Source: JADGGV01 sp035715725
GTDB lineage: Bacteria; Gemmatimonadota; Gemmatimonadetes; Longimicrobiales; RSA9
DNA: 6,024 bases
Direction: 5' to 3'
Assembly: GCA_035715725.1 (NCBI GenBank)
Contig: DASTKT010000193.1
Location: forward strand, 1-6,024
Below, in pieces: positions 1 through 5,670 of the stretch. Each line of letters starts with the position of its first letter. Positions within the stretch are counted from its first letter, which is position 1. A program made the translations under genes and the position numbers. Below the pieces are notes generated by a model. The model had not been told where the DNA came from, did no database searches, and saw only the letters and a list, made by a program, of their open reading frames with translations.

Positions 1-130
1 CGCCCGCGCGGCGTGGGGGGCCTTCCTGGGCGCCGCCACCGAGATCGCCACACAGGGGACGTTCACCGCGCTCGCGCGCGCCGTCCCGCACCCGGACATC
101 GACCGCCGCTTCGGCGAGCCCGCCACGTGA
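1..130 (+). CDS. C-terminal end of an unrecognised protein (partial)
   Basis: The reading frame starting at base 2 is open from the left edge and ends with TGA at 128-130, giving 42 residues that finish in RRFGEPAT. Its stop overlaps the GTG start of the next gene in a GTGA tetranucleotide (127-130), the same junction type used twice more downstream, which supports a real gene end. The fragment begins with an Ala/Gly/Phe/Trp-rich stretch (AAWGAFLGAATEIA) that could be a helix, followed by a polar tail (PHPDIDRRF). No catalytic motif is visible and I do not recognise the family. By position it may belong with the downstream glycosyltransferases, but that is only context. A competing frame is open over the same bases and would extend the next gene upstream; the overlap pattern favours this reading. 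Confidence 0.6.
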   Translation, partial: ARAAWGAFLGAATEIATQGTFTALARAVPHPDIDRRFGEPAT

Positions 131-1383
131 AACTCCCTCGCACGACGCTCGCCTTCGTCATCCTGGCGCCGATCATCGTGTTCGTCCTGAGCAACGGCTA
201 CACCCACCGCGGCGGCGACCTGGCCGGATACCTCACCGTCGGCGAACTCGGGCTCACCGGACAGGACATCTACCGCGCCGCGCCGGCCGGCACCAACACC
301 TGGCCGCCGCTCTTCGGGCTCGCCTGCATCCCCCTTGCGGCGCTGGCCCGCCTCTCGCTCGTCGGCACGCGATGGGTGTGGCTGCTCGTCAACTGGATCG
401 CGCTCGTCGGGGTGTTCGGGGCCCTGGCGCGGCTGGTGTACGACCGCCCGCTGGCGCTGCGTGGCATCGCCGGGCCGGACGACGGCGTGGACCTCGCGAG
501 CGGCGCAGTGCTCCTCCCGCTGCTCCTTTCCTCCGTGTGGGTCATCAGCAACTTCGAGCACCTGCAGGTCAACATCCTGGTGTTCGGGCTCACGCTCGCC
601 GGCCTCCTGGCCCACCGGGCGGGGCGCGACGGCCGCGCGGGGCTCTGGATCGGGCTCGCCGCGGCGCTCAAGGTGATGCCGGTGCTCTTCGTGCCGTACT
701 TCGCCTGGCGGCGCCGGTGGCGGGCGGCGGCGGCCACCGCGGCGGCCGCGGTCGGCTGGTCGCTCGTGCCGGCGCTCGCGTACGGACCGGCCGGCCTGGC
801 GGACCAGTTCGCCGCCTGGCGCGAGGCGCTCCGCGCCGGCTGGGGCGTCGGCAAGATGAACCTCTCGGTCTATGCGATGACCGACCGGATCGTCGGCCAC
901 GGCTTCATCCCTTTCGCGCTCCCGGGCGTGGATGCCGTCCCCGCCTCCGGGCACCCGGCGGTCCTCTGGGTCGCCGGCGGGATCCTCCTCGCGGCGACCC
1001 TCGCGGCCTGCCTGATCTTCCGCGGCCCCTACGAGCCTCGCGGCCGCGCCGCCGTCGCGGAATGGGGGGTGGTGCTGCTGGTCGCTGCGCTCTTCGGCAC
1101 CGTCACCTGGAAGGCGTACCTCGTCGTGGTCCTGATCCCGATGACGCTGTTCGTCGCCGCCTGGCGCGAGGCGGCGACCGATCCGGTCGTCCGCCGGCGG
1201 CTGCGCCTGGTGGCGTGGGCGTCGTTCGTCGCGAGCCTGGGCTCGGCGGCGGATATCGTCGGCCGCGACCTGTTCGGGCGGCTCGAAATGGGATCGCTCC
1301 AGACCTTCAACGCGCTCGCCCTGCTCGGCGCCCTGCTCTGGTATCGGGCACGGGTCGCCGAAGCGCCGACCTCCGCCGCCTGA
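127..1383 (+). CDS. GT87/DUF2029-type polytopic membrane glycosyltransferase
   Basis: The 418-residue product is a multi-pass inner-membrane protein resembling the DUF2029/GT87 family, whose characterised members are GT-C fold mannosyltransferases that use polyprenyl-phosphate mannose outside the cytoplasm. Visible features are a first membrane segment (about 8-22), then GGDLAGY with Asp31, the expected position of a catalytic acidic residue in the first external loop. A region around 45-75 (QDIY then TWPPLFG) follows, with NFEHLQVN at 142-149 and GLAAALKVMP at 176-185, which corresponds to the family's K-x-x-P block. Further hydrophobic segments lie near 83-103, 126-140, 148-162, 203-220, 278-297, 312-345 and 361-377. 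I chose GTG at 127 because it makes a GTGA overlap with the previous stop, has a modest GGCGAG eight bases upstream, and starts with a basic residue before the first membrane helix. An ATG-less extension to base 13 would add an Arg-rich tail unlike this family. Donor and acceptor are unknown. Confidence 0.8.
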   Translation: MKLPRTTLAFVILAPIIVFVLSNGYTHRGGDLAGYLTVGELGLTGQDIYRAAPAGTNTWPPLFGLACIPLAALARLSLVGTRWVWLLVNWIALVGVFGALARLVYDRPLALRGIAGPDDGVDLASGAVLLPLLLSSVWVISNFEHLQVNILVFGLTLAGLLAHRAGRDGRAGLWIGLAAALKVMPVLFVPYFAWRRRWRAAAATAAAAVGWSLVPALAYGPAGLADQFAAWREALRAGWGVGKMNLSVYAMTDRIVGHGFIPFALPGVDAVPASGHPAVLWVAGGILLAATLAACLIFRGPYEPRGRAAVAEWGVVLLVAALFGTVTWKAYLVVVLIPMTLFVAAWREAATDPVVRRRLRLVAWASFVASLGSAADIVGRDLFGRLEMGSLQTFNALALLGALLWYRARVAEAPTSAA

Positions 1384-1387
1384 GCCG

Positions 1388-2470
1388 ATGACCGACTCTC
1401 ACGACGATCAGGACGCCCTCCCGCCCGAGCTGGTCGCGGACTACCGGATCGGCCTCGGCGCCACGGCCGGCGAGCTGGAACGCGGGCTCGCCGAGGGGGC
1501 CGACGGCGCGGCCCGGGTCCGGCGGCTCGCGCACCAGCTCAAGGGATCCGGCGGCTCCTACGGCTTCCCGGAAGTGACCCGCCTCGCGGCCGAGGTGGAG
1601 GTCGCGCCGGAGGAGCGCTTCGCGGCCGCGGTCGCCGCGCTGGTGACGCTGCTGCGCGCCGTCGCCGGCACCGCGACCCAGCGGATGCTCGTGGTGGACG
1701 ACGACCCGGTCGTGACCCAGATCCTCCGGGCCACGCTCGCCGCGCCCGGCCGCGACGTGCAGGTGGCCGCGACCGGCGCCGAGGCGGACGAGCTGGTCGG
1801 GCGGACGCCGTTCGACCTGATCCTGCTCGACCTCTTCCTGCCCGACGAGGACGGCCGGCGGCTCCTCACGCGCTGGCGCGCCGCCCCCGCCACGGCGCGC
1901 GTGCCGGTCTTCGTCCTGAGCGCGCGCCTCGGCACGGCCATCAAGACCGAATGCTTCGCCCTCGGCGCCGACGCCTATTTCGAGAAGCCGGTGGACCCCG
2001 AGATGCTCGCCGCCGCGGTGAGCGGGCGTCTCGCGCGCACCCCCGCGGCGCCGGCCGCCGTGGCGGCCGCCGCGGACCCCGCCCCGTCCCGCTCGCCAGC
2101 CGTCGCCCGGATCCTGCTCGCCGAGGACGACCCGCTGGTCGCGAGCATCGTGACGCACCGCCTCGGGCGCGAGCGCTATACCGTCCGGCACGTCGGCGAC
2201 GGCGCCGCCGCCGTGGAGGCGGTCCGCCAGGACCGGCCCGACCTGCTCATCCTCGACGTCAAGATGCCGGTGATGGACGGGCTCGAAGCCCTGCGCCGGA
2301 TCCGCGCGCTCGCCGACCGCCGCGCGCTCCCGATCATCATCCTCACGGCGCTCGGCAACGAACGCGACCTGGTCCACGGATTCGAGCTCGGCGCCGACGA
2401 CTACCTGGTCAAGCCCTTCTCGCCCGCGGAGCTCGCGGTGCGGGTGGACCGGCTGGTCCGGCGCCCGTGA
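1388..2470 (+). CDS. HPt-REC-REC phosphorelay protein without output domain
   Basis: The 360-residue soluble protein carries three phosphotransfer modules. Residues about 10-95 form an HPt domain with the signature H49-Q-L-K-G-S, His49 being the phosphorylated residue. Residues about 99-216 form a first receiver: acidic pocket Asp104-106, phosphoacceptor Asp148 (LLDLFLPDEDG), Ser178 and Lys200 (EKP). An Ala/Pro-rich linker (about 217-238) leads to a second receiver (about 240-359) with Glu246-Asp247-Asp248, phosphoacceptor Asp290 (ILDVKMPVMDG), Thr320 and Lys342 (VKPF). All phosphorylation residues are present in all three modules, so each should be competent. There is no DNA-binding, GGDEF, EAL or other output domain, and no sensor kinase is in the window. 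It begins four bases after the GT87 gene without a clear Shine-Dalgarno and overlaps the HEAT gene by GTGA. The likely job is to relay phosphoryl groups and act by protein contact on the HEAT/GT2 machinery; that role is inferred from context. Confidence 0.93.
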   Translation: MTDSHDDQDALPPELVADYRIGLGATAGELERGLAEGADGAARVRRLAHQLKGSGGSYGFPEVTRLAAEVEVAPEERFAAAVAALVTLLRAVAGTATQRMLVVDDDPVVTQILRATLAAPGRDVQVAATGAEADELVGRTPFDLILLDLFLPDEDGRRLLTRWRAAPATARVPVFVLSARLGTAIKTECFALGADAYFEKPVDPEMLAAAVSGRLARTPAAPAAVAAAADPAPSRSPAVARILLAEDDPLVASIVTHRLGRERYTVRHVGDGAAAVEAVRQDRPDLLILDVKMPVMDGLEALRRIRALADRRALPIIILTALGNERDLVHGFELGADDYLVKPFSPAELAVRVDRLVRRP

Positions 2471-3507
2471 CCGCCCTGCCGCTCACCGACGTCATCGACG
2501 CCGCGTCCGCCCTCACGATCGCGGCGCTGGTCGCCGCGGCCGGCGCCGTCGGGCTCCGGATCCGCAACGCGCTCGTGGCCCGGCGGTGGGAACGGATGGA
2601 GCAGCGCTGGGCCGAGCGCCTCCTCGACGTGCTCTCCGGCGACGGCCCCCCGCCCGACCTCGGCCGGGAGATCGCGCCGGCCGAGCGGCCGTACTTCATC
2701 GAGTTCCTCGGCCGGTTCGTCCGGCGGGTGGCCGGGCCGGAGCGGGAACGGCTCCTCGCGGTGGCCCGCCCGCTGCTGCCGGGGATCCGTCCCCGCCTCC
2801 GGGCCTGGTCGGCCGCGCGGCGCGCGGTGGCGGTGGACACCTTCGGGCTCCTGGCCCCGCCGGGGCCGGGCGACGAGCTGGTGGCGGCGCTCGACGATCA
2901 TTCCCCGTTCGTCGCGATGGTCGCCGCCCGGGCGCTCGCGCGCCGCCCGACCCCGGACCACGCCCGGGCGATGGTGGCCCACCTGCAGCGGTTCGACCGG
3001 TGGCGCCCCAGCTACCTCGCGGCGATCCTCGCGGCGTTCGGGCCGGAGATCGCGCCGGCGCTCCGGAGCCGGCTCGGCGACCGCACGCTGTCGCCCGGGA
3101 TCCGCGCCGCCGCGGCCGACGCCCTCTCCCGGCTCAACGACCCGCAGGCCGCCGACGCCGCCGCCGCGACGCTCCCCGGCGAGCCCGACCCCGAGGTCCG
3201 CGCGGCGCTGGTGCGGGTCCTGGGCCAGGTGGGCCGGCCCGAGCATCTCCCGCTCGTGCGCCAGGCCGCCGAGGCGCCCGAGGCGGCGGTCCGCCTGGCC
3301 GCCATCCGGACGCTGGGCGCCATCGGCGGCCCGGCCGACGTCGAGCGGCTCGCGGCGGCGCTGCACGATCCGTCGCGCTGGGTGGCCGAGCACGCGGCCC
3401 GCGGACTCGCCCGCGCGGGGCGCGGCGAACTGCTGGCGCCCGTCGCCGCCGGCGAAGGCACGGCCGCGCTGATCGCGCGGGAAGTGCTCGCGGAGGCGGC
3501 CCCGTGA
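2467..3507 (+). CDS. Membrane-anchored HEAT-repeat protein
   Basis: The 346-residue product starts with a single hydrophobic segment (about 9-30) followed by a strongly basic stretch (RIRNALVARRWERMEQRW, 31-48), which by the positive-inside rule puts the rest of the protein in the cytoplasm. From about 115 to the C terminus it is a run of helix-pair repeats of roughly 28-32 residues, of HEAT type (for example D-D-H-S-P-F-V-A-M-V-A-A-R-A-L-A, D-P-E-V-R-A-A-L-V-R-V-L-G-Q-V-G, and E-A-A-V-R-L-A-A-I-R-T-L-G-A-I-G). I count about seven repeats, the three from 241 on being the clearest. HEAT solenoids bind other proteins and have no catalysis of their own. GTG at 2467 is chosen because it overlaps the previous stop as GTGA and keeps the anchor; the next Met lies after the anchor. 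Placed between a phosphorelay protein and a glycosyltransferase, it is a plausible coupling scaffold, an inference from gene order. Confidence 0.88.
   Translation: MTALPLTDVIDAASALTIAALVAAAGAVGLRIRNALVARRWERMEQRWAERLLDVLSGDGPPPDLGREIAPAERPYFIEFLGRFVRRVAGPERERLLAVARPLLPGIRPRLRAWSAARRAVAVDTFGLLAPPGPGDELVAALDDHSPFVAMVAARALARRPTPDHARAMVAHLQRFDRWRPSYLAAILAAFGPEIAPALRSRLGDRTLSPGIRAAAADALSRLNDPQAADAAAATLPGEPDPEVRAALVRVLGQVGRPEHLPLVRQAAEAPEAAVRLAAIRTLGAIGGPADVERLAAALHDPSRWVAEHAARGLARAGRGELLAPVAAGEGTAALIAREVLAEAAP
3492..3496 (+). promoter_or_regulatory. Shine-Dalgarno site of the GT2 gene
   Basis: A perfect GGAGG lies seven bases before the GTG at 3504, inside the last codons of the HEAT gene. It is the best Shine-Dalgarno match among the internal junctions of the operon and supports GTG at 3504 as the true start, together with the GTGA overlap. 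Confidence 0.65.
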
Positions 3508-4919
3508 CCGGCGCCGCGCTGCTGATCCTCCTCATCAACGGCGGGGCGCTCCTCTACTTCGTCGTCCTCAACGCCGTGTACGTCGTGACGACGCTGGTGG
3601 CCCTGGTGTCGCTGCGCCGCTACGCCGCCGGGCTCAAGGCCGTGGACGTCACCGACGTGCTGACGCTGGGCGGGGCGCCGCCGGTGACGATCGTCGCCCC
3701 GGCGTACAACGAGGAAGCCACCTGCGTCGAGTCGGTGCGCTCGCTGCTCACCCTCGAGTACGCGGACTACGAAGTGCTGGTGGTCAACGACGGGTCGCGC
3801 GACGGCACCCTCGCCCGGCTGGTCGAGGCGTTCGACCTCGTCCCGGCCCCGCGGGCCCCCACCGCCGACATCCCGACGCGCCCGGTCCGGCAGGCCTACC
3901 GGAGCCGGTCGCACCCGGCGCTCTGGGTGCTGGACAAGGAGAACGGCGGCAAGGCGGACGCGCTCAACGCCGGGCTCGACCACGTCCGTACGCCGCTCTT
4001 CTGCGCCATCGACGCCGACAGCCTGCTCGAGCGCGACGCGCTGGCCCGGATCGTCCGCCCGTTCCTCCAGGACGACACGACCGTCGCGGCGGGCGGGATC
4101 ATCCGCATCGCCAACGGCTGCACGGTCCGCGCGGGCGTGGTGACGGACGTCGGCCTCCCGGCGAGCTTCCTCGCCCGGATCCAGGTGGTCGAGTACCTGC
4201 GGTCGTTCCTCGGCGGACGGGTCGGCTGGGACGGCCTCCGCGCGACGCTGATCATCTCGGGCGCCTTCGGCATGTTCAAGCGCGCGCCGGTGATCGAGGC
4301 GGGCGGCTACGACACCACCACCGTCGGCGAGGACATGGAGCTGGTGGTGCGGCTGCACCGGCGGTGCCGCGAGCTCGGCCGCCCGTGCCGCATCACCTTC
4401 GTGCCCGACCCGGTGGCGTGGACCGAATGCCCCGAGTCGCTCCGGGTGCTCGGACGCCAGCGCGAACGCTGGCACCGCGGGCTCGCGGAGGTCCTCTGGC
4501 GCCACCGCCGCATGCTCGGCAACCCCCGCTACGGGCGGATCGGACTCGTCGCGATGCCCTACTTCGTCTTCCTGGAACTGCTCGGCCCGATCGTCGAGCT
4601 CCTCGGCTACGGCGTGTTCGTCGCGGCCGTGGTCACGGGGCGGCTGGACCACCGCTGGGCCGTCGCCTTCCTGCTCCTCGCGTTCGCCCTCGGGCTCGCG
4701 CTCTCGCTCGCGGCGATCAGCCTCGAGGAGCTCACCTTCCGCCGCTACCCGAAGCTCCGGCATCTGTTCGCGCTGATGGGCGTGGCGGTGGCCGAAGCGG
4801 TGGGCTACCACCAGCTCTCCGCGTGGTGGCGATTCCGCGGCCTCCTGGCCGCCCTCCGCCGGAAGCACGGCTGGGGTGAGATGACCCGAAAGGGCTTTGC
4901 CACGGCGGCGCCCCGATGA
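3504..4919 (+). CDS. Membrane family 2 glycosyltransferase (processive polysaccharide synthase type)
   Basis: The 471-residue inner-membrane enzyme has the full motif set of processive GT2 synthases (cellulose, poly-GlcNAc and hyaluronan synthase relatives). An N-terminal membrane region (about 5-35) precedes the GT-A domain: APAYNEE at 65-71, NDGS at 95-98, KENGGKADALN at 145-155, D170-A-D172 (metal and nucleotide-sugar binding), GED at 275-277 (Asp277 candidate catalytic base) and Q319-R-E-R-W323, the acceptor-site QxxRW motif. Hydrophobic segments at about 348-378 and 383-406, and perhaps 420-437, follow. A segment of about 45 residues between NDGS and KENGG, rich in Pro and Arg, seems longer than in poly-GlcNAc synthases. 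No PilZ, MshEN or other c-di-GMP-binding domain is visible. The start is GTG at 3504, overlapping the HEAT stop; the end overlaps the barrel gene by ATGA. The sugar polymerised, and whether synthesis is truly processive, cannot be read from sequence. PgaC- or YaiP-like activity is the nearest comparison. Confidence 0.93.
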   Translation: MTGAALLILLINGGALLYFVVLNAVYVVTTLVALVSLRRYAAGLKAVDVTDVLTLGGAPPVTIVAPAYNEEATCVESVRSLLTLEYADYEVLVVNDGSRDGTLARLVEAFDLVPAPRAPTADIPTRPVRQAYRSRSHPALWVLDKENGGKADALNAGLDHVRTPLFCAIDADSLLERDALARIVRPFLQDDTTVAAGGIIRIANGCTVRAGVVTDVGLPASFLARIQVVEYLRSFLGGRVGWDGLRATLIISGAFGMFKRAPVIEAGGYDTTTVGEDMELVVRLHRRCRELGRPCRITFVPDPVAWTECPESLRVLGRQRERWHRGLAEVLWRHRRMLGNPRYGRIGLVAMPYFVFLELLGPIVELLGYGVFVAAVVTGRLDHRWAVAFLLLAFALGLALSLAAISLEELTFRRYPKLRHLFALMGVAVAEAVGYHQLSAWWRFRGLLAALRRKHGWGEMTRKGFATAAPR

Positions 4920-5659
4920 TCCTGCTCCTCGCCCTCGCGGCGGCATCCCCCGCCGACACCGGCGCCCGCTGGCGCGCCGAGGCCGGCTACGCGCTGGAGG
5001 TCCATACCCGCGACCGCGCCGCGTGGCAGACCGCCCGCACCGCCGTCGGCTACCGCTGGGCGCGGGCCACGCTCACCGCCGACGTCCAGACCGCCTCGCG
5101 GTTCGGTCGCTGGGAGCAGGCCGGCGGGCTCGAGACCTACTTCTCCGCCGGGCGGCGGTGGTCGGGCTACGCCCGGCTGCAGGTGGCGCCGGGCGCGGAG
5201 GTGCTGCCACGCACCGACGCCTCCGGCCAGCTCACCGCCGCAGTCGCCCGGGGGTGGGAGGCCACGGCCGGCTACCGCCGGATGGGGTTCAGCGACGAGA
5301 CCGTGGACATCGTGTCGGCCGGCGCCGCACGCTACGCCGGCGTCTGGTACCTCCAGGCGCTGGGCAGCGCGGTCCCTGGCCACGGCACCACCGGCTTCGG
5401 CGTCGCGCTGCTCGCACGGCGCTACGCCGACCCCGACCGCCCCGACCGGTTCATCGAGTTCCGCGGCTCCGCCGGCCGCGAGGTGGTCCTCCTCGGGCCC
5501 GCCACCGCGCCCGACCTCCGCGCCACCGGCGCCGCCGGCGTGCGGTTCGTCTCGCCGCTCACCCGCGACTGGGGACTCTCGGTCGGGGCGACCTGGACCG
5601 CCGAGGACCGGGTCCCGAGCCGGACCGGGGTGGCGGTCTCGTTCTATCGGACCTGGTGA
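4916..5659 (+). CDS. YaiO-type outer-membrane beta-barrel protein
   Basis: The 247-residue product begins with a short hydrophobic leader (MILLLALAAASPA, likely cleavage near residues 10-13) and then shows the alternating polar/hydrophobic pattern of antiparallel beta strands with many Tyr, Trp, Gly and Arg residues, as in YRWARATLTADVQTA, GYARLQVAPGAEV and GLSVGATWTAEDR. It ends in VAVSFYRTW, an aromatic-terminated strand as expected for BAM-assembled barrels. Length and strand layout, with no TPR region in front, resemble YaiO of E. coli, which sits next to the GT2 gene yaiP. Here too the barrel directly follows a GT2 gene, by an ATGA overlap. A role in polymer export or surface attachment is inferred from this pairing; no function is shown by the sequence itself. 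The ATG at 4916 is the only usable start, since an in-frame stop lies at 4877-4879 with no other start codon between. Confidence 0.78.
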   Translation: MILLLALAAASPADTGARWRAEAGYALEVHTRDRAAWQTARTAVGYRWARATLTADVQTASRFGRWEQAGGLETYFSAGRRWSGYARLQVAPGAEVLPRTDASGQLTAAVARGWEATAGYRRMGFSDETVDIVSAGAARYAGVWYLQALGSAVPGHGTTGFGVALLARRYADPDRPDRFIEFRGSAGREVVLLGPATAPDLRATGAAGVRFVSPLTRDWGLSVGATWTAEDRVPSRTGVAVSFYRTW

Positions 5660-5662
5660 GGG
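5655..5662 (+). promoter_or_regulatory. Shine-Dalgarno site of the monooxygenase gene
   Basis: GGTGAGGG spans the stop codon of the barrel gene and lies eight bases before ATG 5671, an ideal spacing. It fixes the start of the downstream gene and suggests translation that can begin independently of the barrel gene. Confidence 0.65.
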
Positions 5663-5670
5663 CATCCGCG

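Noticed and set aside
13..126. Upstream extension of the GT87 gene to base 13
   Set aside because: It would encode an Arg/His-rich tail unlike the family and overlap the terminal part of the preceding gene. GTG 127 fits the overlap pattern and gives a normal membrane N terminus.
736..752. Inverted repeat ACCGCGG/CCGCGGT with a three-base loop
   Set aside because: It lies inside an Ala-rich membrane helix of the GT87 gene and is explained by repeated alanine and threonine codons in GC-rich DNA.
2052..2069. Perfect 8-base inverted repeat (CGGCCGCC, two-base loop)
   Set aside because: It falls in the Ala/Pro linker between the two receivers, where alanine codons GCC and GCG create such palindromes by chance; there is no U-run and no gene end.
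1951..2466. Upstream extension of the HEAT gene to base 1951
   Set aside because: It would overlap both receiver domains out of frame and yields Arg/Pro-rich low-complexity sequence; GTG 2467 matches the GTGA junction and precedes the membrane anchor.
2586..3503. Possible N-terminal extension of the GT2 gene to an ATG at 2586
   Set aside because: The extension runs in the wrong frame through the HEAT gene and encodes Arg/Pro/Gly-rich sequence without domain features. GTG 3504 has GGAGG, a GTGA overlap and a membrane segment directly after it.
3012..4946. Minus-strand open frame of 644 codons opposite the HEAT and GT2 genes
   Set aside because: It lies wholly antisense to two genes with clear family motifs, and its translation is a low-complexity Arg/Ala/Gly/Glu/His mixture typical of shadow frames in GC-rich DNA. 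The same applies to the minus-strand frames at 1307-2377, 2401-3393 and 4805-5665.
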